Notes under the pieces: generated by a model | Seen by the model: only the letters and a program-made list of their open reading frames with translations | Told to the model about the DNA's origin: nothing | The model's database searches: none | Made by a program: the position numbers and the translations under genes | NCBI GenBank assembly: GCA_029210545.1 | Contig: JARGFV010000044.1 | Span: 1 to 19,240, forward strand | Direction: 5' to 3' | DNA: 19,240 bases | Source: a bacterium | GTDB taxonomy: Bacteria; BMS3Abin14 | Shown: positions 7,406 through 12,328 of the stretch, piece by piece | How positions within the stretch are numbered: position 1 is the stretch's first letter | Layout of the letters: each line of letters starts with the position of its first letter

Positions 7406-7806
7406 CGCCGGAACGTGACGTTCGATTCCACCCGGGACCCTCCAAAGAAACTGCGGGCAAACTCGGCCACAATTTCCGGATCGTAGGGCTTGCAGCTGAA
7501 AACGTCGAGGTAGGTGGTATTGGTGAGGTTGGCGAAGTGTGCCGAGATCAGTGAAGTCTCGATGAGCTGGACCATGGAATAGCCGGCCACCTTTTCGTCC
7601 TCCCCGAAGTGGATCACCTGCGTCTCACCGAAACGCTTCATTTCGATGAGGTCACACAGTTCGACGACGAAAAGCCGAATAGCCTCAGCGTCCCGGATAG
7701 TGTCGGGGTCGCACTCGTAGATGTCTATGGCGGTGGCGATGCCCCACACCTGCTCGGCCGCTGCCTGCTCGGGTACGGTCATTGGTATTGGCTGTGTTCC
7801 CAACAT
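7402..7806 (-). CDS. SpeD-like (AdoMet decarboxylase family) pyruvoyl enzyme, probably not an AdoMet decarboxylase
   Basis: A 134-residue protein aligning with prokaryotic class 1b SpeD: IDIYECDPDTIRDAEAIR near the N-terminus, then GYSMVQLIETS and YLDVFSCKPYDPE. Spacing is exact: Ser85 (of ETS) is followed by His90 at +5 and Cys105 at +20, as Ser63/His68/Cys83 of the Thermotoga enzyme, so self-cleavage to a pyruvoyl group is plausible. The Glu before the serine is Thr here, and the HTWPE segment, whose Trp/Glu contact AdoMet, is replaced by AHFANL. SpeD homologues that decarboxylate ornithine or arginine are known, and this fits that type better. I chose the start at 7806 rather than the ATG at 7821 because GGAGG lies 8 bases before it and nothing precedes 7821. 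First gene of the coupled set; no speE is visible. Confidence 0.7.
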   Translation of the reverse strand: MLGTQPIPMTVPEQAAAEQVWGIATAIDIYECDPDTIRDAEAIRLFVVELCDLIEMKRFGETQVIHFGEDEKVAGYSMVQLIETSLISAHFANLTNTTYLDVFSCKPYDPEIVAEFARSFFGGSRVESNVTFRR

Positions 7807-7871
7807 TTCACTTTCCTCCATAAAATATGGGATTGTCCTGCAGCCTTGCCGCTTAAAGGGCGTTGGGGCTG

Positions 7872-7884
7872 ATCAACGGTTGAT
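7872..7884. promoter_or_regulatory. Palindrome upstream of the SpeD-like gene, candidate operator
   Basis: ATCAAC-G-GTTGAT is a perfect 6+1+6 palindrome in the 103-117-base gap between tetR and the SpeD-like gene. It could bind a regulator of the operon, but it differs from the two tetR-promoter operators (TTGAC-N6-GTCAA), so the link to this TetR is unproven. Confidence 0.3.
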
Positions 7885-7924
7885 TACCTCGTTAAAAGTC
7901 TCTTCGGGCCATTTTGCGAGGCCA

Positions 7925-8587
7925 TCAATGGCTGTCCTCTTCCTGGCGGAGGGCTCCGTTGATGAATCGCGCGAGGCTGCTCACAAGGACCCCCTTCAGT
8001 GATTGGATATTTTCGTCCACGTTATCGTCCTCCGAGGCGATGACGGCGAAGGAGTAGTAGCCGGAAAGAAACCCCGCTACCGCGCAGCCGATGCGGCGAA
8101 GAAGCGGTTTGCCCAGGCGCTGCCGGACCACCGAGTCCACCAGGCCTTCGATGGACTCGAGGTACTCAAGGAAGGGCAGTTCGAGTCCTGAATAGCCCTC
8201 CTTGAGCTTCAGGTCGGCACGACCCTGATAGTAGAGGACGAAATCCTCCCACCTGGAGCTGAAAAAATCGATGTGGGCCTGGATAATGAACTCGAGCAAA
8301 GTCGTCAGGTCCGTGGCTGCAAGGCACCGTTCCTCCATGGTCTTGACAAGACCATGGAGGACCTCCCGGATCTGATCGGATATGACCTCGTTCTTGTCCT
8401 CGAAATAGTAGTAGAAGGTTCCTTTTGCCAGATCGGCCCGCTGAGTGATGTCTTCGATGGTCGTCAGGTCGATGCCCTTTTCTGCGAACAGTTCCCTGGC
8501 AGCCTTGAGGAGGCGGCGCCTTGTCGCACGGGTTTTCCTGGCCTGCCGGGACAGCTTTGCTTCGATCGTTGGTTTGATCTGGTTCAT
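7925..8587 (-). CDS. TetR/AcrR family transcriptional regulator
   Basis: A 220-residue repressor. The N-terminal helix-turn-helix is clear: TRATRRRLLKAARELFAEKG, then TTIEDITQRADLAKGTFYYY and FEDKNEVISDQI (about residues 16-70). The C-terminal ligand domain is helical and not assignable to a ligand. A longer frame extends upstream to 8860, but I chose the ATG at 8587. It has AGGGGA 7 bases before it and a promoter that places the transcript start near 8605. The gene lies upstream of and in the same direction as the biosynthetic set (gap 103-117 bases), so it is a likely local regulator and may be cotranscribed with it. The stop codon sits in a small palindrome (GCCAT-CA-ATGGC, 7921-7932). Confidence 0.9.
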   Translation of the reverse strand: MNQIKPTIEAKLSRQARKTRATRRRLLKAARELFAEKGIDLTTIEDITQRADLAKGTFYYYFEDKNEVISDQIREVLHGLVKTMEERCLAATDLTTLLEFIIQAHIDFFSSRWEDFVLYYQGRADLKLKEGYSGLELPFLEYLESIEGLVDSVVRQRLGKPLLRRIGCAVAGFLSGYYSFAVIASEDDNVDENIQSLKGVLVSSLARFINGALRQEEDSH

Positions 8588-8606
8588 GTCCGAATCCCCT
8601 ATATTG

Positions 8607-8640
8607 CTGACCGTATAGTCAAATTTGACCGCATAGTCAA
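8607..8640. promoter_or_regulatory. Two tandem TetR-type operators
   Basis: Two copies of the palindrome TGAC-N6-GTCA, at 8608-8621 (spacer CGTATA) and 8626-8639 (spacer CGCATA). The second extends to TTGAC/GTCAA. Their centres are 18 bp apart. They cover the -10 and -35 elements of the tetR promoter, which is the classic arrangement for autorepression. Confidence 0.65.
8612..8640 (-). promoter_or_regulatory. Sigma-70-type promoter of tetR
   Basis: On the minus strand TTGACT (-35, 8635-8640) and TATACG (-10, 8612-8617) are separated by exactly 17 bases. The expected start is near 8605, about 18 bases before the ATG. Both elements are embedded in the two operators. Confidence 0.65.
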
Positions 8641-8714
8641 TAATTATTTTCAGGGTATAAAATATTTTTTTCGAAGAAAAAAGAGCAACAAAATCAATGG
8701 GTAAGCCGAATGCC

Positions 8715-8735
8715 GAGTGACGAGTGACAAGTGAC
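8715..8735 (+). repeat. Heptamer array (RAGTGAC)
   Basis: GAGTGAC, GAGTGAC, AAGTGAC in tandem, between the AT-rich tetR upstream region and the possible small gene at 8783. Confidence 0.65.
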
Positions 8736-8782
8736 AGTTTACAGTCGATCACTGATCGGGAAGGCCGGGGAAGGGAAATGCG

Positions 8783-8920
8783 ATGGAAACTTCCGGTATC
8801 AGGCTGGTCAGGGCCATCCCGAGCCGGCTGGACGCCCGGACTGAATGGTCGGTGGGGCATGGCGTGTCGTTCGTCATGGTGTTCAGGGAGTACCGGGAGG
8901 CCGGAGCGGAGATTTATTGA
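8783..8920 (+). CDS. Possible small protein, 45 residues, unknown
   Basis: The frame starts METSGIRLVRAIPSRLDA and ends REYREAGAEIY followed by TGA. Support is circumstantial. AAGGG lies 7 bases before the ATG, a heptamer array begins immediately after the stop as it does for established genes here, and a strong plus-strand terminator follows at 8942. No other plus-strand gene explains that terminator. I recognise no family; no signal or membrane segment is seen. It could also be a decayed gene fragment. Confidence 0.3.
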   Translation: METSGIRLVRAIPSRLDARTEWSVGHGVSFVMVFREYREAGAEIY

Positions 8921-8941
8921 AGCTAACAGCTAATACTTAAA
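8921..8941 (+). repeat. Heptamer array (AGCTAAC) after the small ORF
   Basis: AGCTAAC, AGCTAAT, ACTTAAA follow directly on the TGA at 8918-8920 and run up to the terminator stem. Confidence 0.5.
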
Positions 8942-8970
8942 CAGGGGCCGGCCGGCCCCTGAAGTTTTTT
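8942..8970 (+). terminator. Intrinsic terminator, plus-strand orientation
   Basis: A perfect 20-base palindrome CAGGGGCCGG/CCGGCCCCTG (8942-8961) is followed by AAG and six T (8965-8970). On the minus strand the following bases are only TTTAAG, so it works best for plus-strand transcripts, although it could also slow purU transcription. Confidence 0.7.
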
Positions 8971-8983
8971 ATGAGATATGAGA
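8970..8983 (+). repeat. Two heptamer copies (TATGAGA) at the purU 3' end
   Basis: TATGAGA TATGAGA lies 5 bases beyond the purU stop on the downstream side. This is a short array, and on its own it would be weak evidence. Confidence 0.4.
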
Positions 8984-8988
8984 TCAGC

Positions 8989-9873
8989 TCAGCCCCCGAA
9001 GACGACCGTTTTACCATTATGTATCAGCACCCTGTTTTCCACGTGCATGGCCACGGCCCGGGCGAGGACCACCTTCTCGATATCCTCGCCCTTGCGTTTG
9101 AGGGTCTTCACGTTGTCCCTGTGGGTGACCGGAACGATGTCCTGGTAGATGATGGGGCCCTGGTCGAGATCCTCGGTGACGTAGTGGCTGGTGGCGCCGA
9201 TGATCTTGACCCCGCGTTTGAACGCCTGAAGGTAGGGGTCGGCACCGATGAAGGCGGGGAGGAAAGAGTGGTGGATGTTGATGATGCTGTTGCGGTAGGC
9301 GGTGACGAACCTGGGGGTCAGGATCTGCATGTAGCGGGCCAGGATGACCGTATCCACGTTCTCTTCCTTGAGGATCTCCAGGGCCTGGTCCTCCTGACCA
9401 CGTTTGTTCTCCTTGTCCACCGGCAGGTGGTGATAAGGGATGTTGTAATAGCCGGCCATGTCCCGCAGTTCGTCGTGGTTGCTGATGATGCAGGGGATGT
9501 CCACTTCGATGTGCCTGCTTCGCCAGCGGTACAGAAGGTCAAGAAGGCAGTGTCCCTGTTTTGAGACCATGATGGCGATCCGTTTTTTTCGATCCGAAAA
9601 GAAAAGGCGGTGAGCCATCCCGAGCCGCCAGCACACCTTGGAGAACTCGTCGTCTATCTCTTCCCTGGGGATCTCGAATCCTTCCATGTCCCAGCGGATC
9701 CTCATGAAGAACATGTCCTCCACCGGATCGGTGTGCTGGTCCAGGTAGACGATGTTGCCGCTGTGGTCGAAGATCCAGTTGGTGATGGTAGCGATGATCC
9801 CCTTGGTATCCTTGCCCTGGATCAGTGCCGTTACGGTTGTGGGTGCTTTGCCGTTGTTCGCGCGATCGCTCAT
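8989..9873 (-). CDS. purU: Formyltetrahydrofolate deformylase
   Basis: A 294-residue PurU. It hydrolyses 10-formyl-tetrahydrofolate to formate and tetrahydrofolate, which balances one-carbon pools and supplies formate for purine synthesis. Residues 12-90 form the ACT domain (TVTALIQGKDTKGIIATITN). Residues about 97-290 form the formyltransferase-fold catalytic domain, with N199 and H201 in IINIHHSFLPAF and D237 in VTEDLDQGPII, the N/H/D catalytic set of this fold. Length fits the family (about 280-295). The ATG at 9873 is chosen over one 13 codons upstream because GGGAGGAG lies 8 bases before it and nothing precedes the upstream ATG. It is probably a single-gene unit with its own promoter. 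Confidence 0.95.
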   Translation of the reverse strand: MSDRANNGKAPTTVTALIQGKDTKGIIATITNWIFDHSGNIVYLDQHTDPVEDMFFMRIRWDMEGFEIPREEIDDEFSKVCWRLGMAHRLFFSDRKKRIAIMVSKQGHCLLDLLYRWRSRHIEVDIPCIISNHDELRDMAGYYNIPYHHLPVDKENKRGQEDQALEILKEENVDTVILARYMQILTPRFVTAYRNSIINIHHSFLPAFIGADPYLQAFKRGVKIIGATSHYVTEDLDQGPIIYQDIVPVTHRDNVKTLKRKGEDIEKVVLARAVAMHVENRVLIHNGKTVVFGG

Positions 9874-9943
9874 GTGGGTGACTCCTCCCGGCTGCCGGCC
9901 GGTTCTTTTCATGACAGAAGTGCAGCGCCTTCAGTCAGGCTCC

Positions 9944-9960
9944 TGTCAGAAGTTCTGACA
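9944..9960. promoter_or_regulatory. Palindrome at the purU transcript start, candidate operator
   Basis: TGTCAGAA-G-TTCTGACA is a perfect 8+1+8 palindrome starting about where transcription from the predicted purU promoter would begin. A partial copy (GACAGAAG) lies near 9913. The binding protein is unknown; a 5' mRNA hairpin is the alternative. Confidence 0.45.
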
Positions 9961-9966
9961 TTTCGC

Positions 9967-9994
9967 AGTTTAAAGGAGATTCACCAAAGGTCAA
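9967..9994 (-). promoter_or_regulatory. Candidate purU promoter
   Basis: On the minus strand TTGACC (9989-9994) is followed after 16 bases by TAAACT (9967-9972), placing the start near 9960, about 87 bases before the purU ATG. Confidence 0.45.
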
Positions 9995-9999
9995 GAACC

Positions 10000-10033
10000 C
10001 TGAATCCGGAGGGGACATCCCACCCGGATTCAG
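10000..10033. repeat. Inverted repeat CTGAATCCGG/CCGGATTCAG
   Basis: Perfect 10-bp arms at 10000-10009 and 10024-10033 with a 14-base loop. It directly abuts a second, longer inverted repeat. No T-tract follows on either side. Confidence 0.6.
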
Positions 10034-10073
10034 CCCCAAAATCGCGATTGATCTGATTTTCGCGATTTTGGGG
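10034..10073. repeat. 14-bp inverted repeat CCCCAAAATCGCGA/TCGCGATTTTGGGG
   Basis: Perfect arms at 10034-10047 and 10060-10073 with a 12-base loop, followed by an A-run. It begins with CC, as IS1380-family ends often do, and lies about 90 bases before the transposase relic. It could therefore be a rearranged insertion-sequence end; a regulatory hairpin is the alternative. Confidence 0.55.
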
Positions 10074-10163
10074 ATAAAAAAACCTTGTTGGTATCGGGCT
10101 TCCCGATCTGGTGGACGGTTGTCTTCCTTCCCCTGGAAGCGGAGCCGGTTATCGTCCATCCCA

Positions 10164-10418
10164 ATTCGTGATGCCGCTTTTGTTGACATTGTTTTTGCCG
10201 TCGGCGCGGACCTTGATTCGGCTGTTGTGGGGGCTATCCGGGCCATTGCCGTGGACGAGCGGCGTCCCTGTCAGGATGGTCATGTCGCCGAGACGGCGCA
10301 CAGCATGGAACACGCGAAGAAGGCGTTGCGCCTGATCGCTGCGCGTCGCCCGGTTCAGGGGGATCTGTTCGAGGAGGAGAACCCGAGGTTCCGTTACAAG
10401 GTGATCGCCTCAAACCAA
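10164..10418 (+). pseudogene. IS1380-type transposase fragment
   Basis: About 85 codons in one frame resemble an internal part of IS1380-family DDE transposases: FAVGADLDSAVVGAIRAI, QDGHVAETAHSMEHAKKALR, and LIAARRPVQGDLFEEENPRF followed by RYKVIASN. The start with the first catalytic acidic residues and the C-terminal third are missing, and the frame runs into unrelated repeat DNA after 10418. A full transposase is above 400 residues, so this is a dead relic. The assignment rests on remembered family patterns. Confidence 0.6.
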
Positions 10419-10432
10419 TCTCGGATTTCGGG

Positions 10433-10460
10433 TCACCTTTCACTGTTCACTGTTCCCTGT
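10433..10460 (+). repeat. Heptamer array (TCACTGT)
   Basis: TCACCTT, TCACTGT, TCACTGT, TCCCTGT in tandem, just after the transposase relic and about 75 bases before gatC. Confidence 0.65.
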
Positions 10461-10467
10461 TTATATG
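10439..10467 (+). promoter_or_regulatory. Candidate gatC operon promoter
   Basis: TTCACT (10439-10444), 17 bases, TATATG (10462-10467). Each box matches 4 of 6 consensus bases. The -35 box lies inside the heptamer array, so changes in repeat number would alter the promoter. Weak call. Confidence 0.3.
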
Positions 10468-10534
10468 CTAACAATTCCTTTTTTGTTTCCCGTATCTACG
10501 GCCGGGCTGGAAGCTGTCCCGACAGGAGGAACCT

Positions 10535-10825
10535 TTGAAAATCACACCGGAACTCGTCGACCACGTCGCCCGTCTCGCCAGGCTGGATATGGAGCCTGAA
10601 GAAGCCGCGAAGATGCAGAGCCAGCTGGGTGATATCCTGGGTTACATCGGTCTTCTGGACGAGCTGGACCTGTCCGGTGTACCTCCCACATCCCACGTTA
10701 TCGATATGGCCAACGTTATGCGGGCCGACGAGGTGCAACCGTCCCTCCCTGTTGAGAAGGGACTGGCAAACGCCCCGGAAAGGGAAGGGACAGCGTTCAG
10801 GGTTCCCCGAATTATCGAAGGATAA
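10535..10825 (+). CDS. gatC: Asp-tRNA(Asn)/Glu-tRNA(Gln) amidotransferase subunit C
   Basis: A 96-residue GatC, of normal family length. It is the small subunit that wraps around GatA and stabilises the GatCAB complex, which converts Glu-tRNA(Gln) and Asp-tRNA(Asn) to the amidated forms. Marks are ITPELVDHVARLARLDMEPEE at the N-terminus, LGDILGYIGLLDELD, PTSHV, and the C-terminal MRADEV and FRVPRII. It starts with TTG at 10535, fixed by AGGAGG (10524-10529) five bases before it and by the conserved K-I-T next to the start. The last codons and the stop lie in a perfect 16-bp inverted repeat. thiC follows after 117 bases. Confidence 0.95.
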   Translation: MKITPELVDHVARLARLDMEPEEAAKMQSQLGDILGYIGLLDELDLSGVPPTSHVIDMANVMRADEVQPSLPVEKGLANAPEREGTAFRVPRIIEG

Positions 10826-10836
10826 TTCGGGGAACC
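10801..10836. repeat. Perfect 16-bp inverted repeat over the gatC stop codon
   Basis: GGTTCCCCGAATTATC (10801-10816) and its exact reverse complement (10821-10836) flank a GAAG loop. The left arm encodes the conserved C-terminal VPRII of GatC, and the right arm contains the TAA stop (10823-10825) and continues beyond it. No T-tract follows. The right arm looks like an inverted copy of the coding end. Confidence 0.85.
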
Positions 10837-10866
10837 AGATATCAGATTTCAGTAGGCAGATATCAG
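10832..10866 (+). repeat. Heptamer array (ATATCAG) after gatC
   Basis: GAACCAG, ATATCAG, ATTTCAG, TAGGCAG, ATATCAG: five units sharing CAG, overlapping the end of the gatC inverted repeat. Confidence 0.6.
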
Positions 10867-10892
10867 ACAAAGTCTTTTGTACTTTACTGGCT

Positions 10893-10913
10893 ACTGACGA
10901 CTGATTACTGATT
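10893..10913 (+). repeat. Heptamer array (ACTGATT) before thiC
   Basis: ACTGACG, ACTGATT, ACTGATT in tandem, 29 bases before the thiC start. Confidence 0.6.
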
Positions 10914-10942
10914 TCTGCAAAGTTTCACGGAGAGAAACATTT

Positions 10943-12211
10943 ATGACCACCCAACGAATAGCGGCACTGGAAGGACGCATCACAGAGGTCATGCGCCACG
11001 TGGCCCGGGAAGAGAACGTCGCGCCCGGGGAGGTGAGAGACCTGCTGGCTTCCGGCAAGGTGTCCATCCCGGCCAATCCTGCCCACACCGCTCTTCAGCC
11101 CAGGGGGATCGGCGGCCCCTTCACCGTCAAGGTCAACGCCAACCTCGGTACGAGCCTGGCCTGCAACGACCCTGAGCTGGAGCTGAGGAAACTCAACACG
11201 GCCATCGCTGCCGGCGCCGATGCCGTCATGGACCTTTCCACCGGCGGTAACATGGGCGCCCTCCGCAAGGAGATCGTGCGCCGCTCAACCATCCCGGTGG
11301 GAACCGTTCCCATTTACGACGCTGCCGTCAGGACCTACGAGAGCAAGGGGGACCCTTCCCTTTTTTCCGCGGATGACCTGTTCGACGCGGTGCGCCGTCA
11401 CGCCGAGGACGGGGTGGATTTTGTCACGCTCCACTGCGGTGTGACCCGTTCGGCGGTGAAAACGGTGAGGAAATCGGGAAGGGTAACCAGGATCGTCAGC
11501 CGGGGAGGATCGCTCCTGGCGGCCTGGATGGAGCGGGAGGGGAAGGAAAACCCCCTCTACGAGCGGTACGACGACCTCCTAGCCATCCTCCGGGAACACG
11601 ATGTCACCATCAGCCTGGGTGACGGGCTCAGGCCAGGCAGCCTTGCCGACGCCACCGACGCGGCCCAGGTGGAAGAGCTCATCGTCCTTGGGGAGTTGAC
11701 CCGGCGTGCCTGGGACGCCGGAGTCCAGGTCATCGTGGAGGGGCCGGGACACGTTCCCCTTGATCAGATCCAGGCCAACGTGGTCCTCCAGAAACGGCTC
11801 TGCCACGGAGCGCCCTTTTACATCCTCGGTCCCCTTGTCACCGACGTCGGGGCCGGTTACGATCACATCACGGGAGCCATCGGCGGTGCCGTGGCCGGCA
11901 TGGCCGGCGCCGATTTCCTGTGCTACGTCACCCCGGCCGAGCACCTTTCCCTGCCGGATCCCGACGACGTGAGACGCGGGATCATGGCTTCGAGGATCGC
12001 CGCCCACGCGGTGGACATTGCCCGGGGCAACAAGGCGGCCTGGGAGAGGGACCTGGCCATGTCAAGGTGCCGCGCCTCCCTGGACTGGGAGGGGCAGATC
12101 AAATACGCCCTGGACCCGGGGGAGGTCCGCCGCCGGATGGGGGACAGGAAGGAACTGGACGAGGAGTGCAGCATGTGCGGAAAATTATGTGCCATGAAAG
12201 TCTTCAGCTAG
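10943..12211 (+). CDS. thiC: Phosphomethylpyrimidine synthase (ThiC)
   Basis: A 422-residue radical-SAM enzyme of the short ThiC type. It rearranges aminoimidazole ribotide to hydroxymethylpyrimidine phosphate for thiamine synthesis. Visible are VNANLGTS, GADAVMDLSTGGNMG, TLHCGVTRSAVK, SRGGSLLAAWM, SLGDGLRPG, VEGPGHVPLDQI, GYDHITGAIGG and ADFLCYVTPAEHLSLP. The C-terminal CSMCGKLC (C409, C412, C416) is the iron-sulfur motif in the CX2CX3C spacing of short forms. The paralogue BzaF (hydroxybenzimidazole synthase for anaerobic cobamide) shares most motifs, and I cannot fully exclude it. GGAGAG lies before the ATG at 10943. No TPP riboswitch fits in the 117-base leader. The gene sits unusually inside the gatCAB operon. 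Confidence 0.88.
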   Translation: MTTQRIAALEGRITEVMRHVAREENVAPGEVRDLLASGKVSIPANPAHTALQPRGIGGPFTVKVNANLGTSLACNDPELELRKLNTAIAAGADAVMDLSTGGNMGALRKEIVRRSTIPVGTVPIYDAAVRTYESKGDPSLFSADDLFDAVRRHAEDGVDFVTLHCGVTRSAVKTVRKSGRVTRIVSRGGSLLAAWMEREGKENPLYERYDDLLAILREHDVTISLGDGLRPGSLADATDAAQVEELIVLGELTRRAWDAGVQVIVEGPGHVPLDQIQANVVLQKRLCHGAPFYILGPLVTDVGAGYDHITGAIGGAVAGMAGADFLCYVTPAEHLSLPDPDDVRRGIMASRIAAHAVDIARGNKAAWERDLAMSRCRASLDWEGQIKYALDPGEVRRRMGDRKELDEECSMCGKLCAMKVFS

Positions 12212-12246
12212 GAGTCTGTCGGACTATCCGTTTCAGACTCCCAGCT
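12206..12246. repeat. Inverted repeat over the thiC stop codon
   Basis: AGCT-A-GGAGTCTG (12206-12218) pairs with CAGACTCC-C-AGCT (12234-12246): 12 pairs with one mismatch, plus an inner CGG/CCG. The stop TAG (12209-12211) lies in the left arm. No T-tract follows. Confidence 0.7.
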
Positions 12247-12252
12247 AGAATT

Positions 12253-12273
12253 TCAGTAATCAGTAATCAGTGA
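12253..12273 (+). repeat. Heptamer array (TCAGTAA) after thiC
   Basis: TCAGTAA, TCAGTAA, TCAGTGA in tandem, seven bases after the thiC hairpin. Confidence 0.65.
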
Positions 12274-12296
12274 GAAGCTATGTTCCAGGCTCTGAA

Positions 12297-12317
12297 CCCA
12301 AAACCCAAAACCCAAAA
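12297..12317 (+). repeat. Heptamer array (CCCAAAA) before gatA
   Basis: Three perfect copies of CCCAAAA, ending 11 bases before the gatA start and so next to its weak ribosome site (GGGACC). Confidence 0.75.
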
Positions 12318-12328
12318 CGGGACCGACC

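Larger units (their letters stand above)
9874..10534. other. Spacer between purU and gatC
   Basis: A 661-base divergent spacer. From left to right it holds the purU promoter and palindrome, two adjacent inverted repeats, the IS1380-like relic, a heptamer array, and the gatC ribosome site. I see no intact gene in it. Confidence 0.6.

Noticed and set aside
7402-7806. Standard AdoMet decarboxylase for spermidine synthesis
   Set aside because: The HTWPE segment and the Glu before the pyruvoyl serine are replaced, and no spermidine synthase gene is in the window.
7925-8860. 311-residue version of the TetR protein
   Set aside because: The extra N-terminal 91 codons cross the promoter, the operators and a heptamer array. 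The ATG at 8587 has a good ribosome site.
10068-10538. Intact 156-residue gene
   Set aside because: Only codons 33-117 resemble anything, namely an internal transposase piece. The ends run into an inverted repeat, a heptamer array and the gatC ribosome site.
10826-10942. TPP riboswitch before thiC
   Set aside because: The 117 bases are a hairpin arm and heptamer arrays; the conserved CUGAGA and ACCUGA-type segments are absent.
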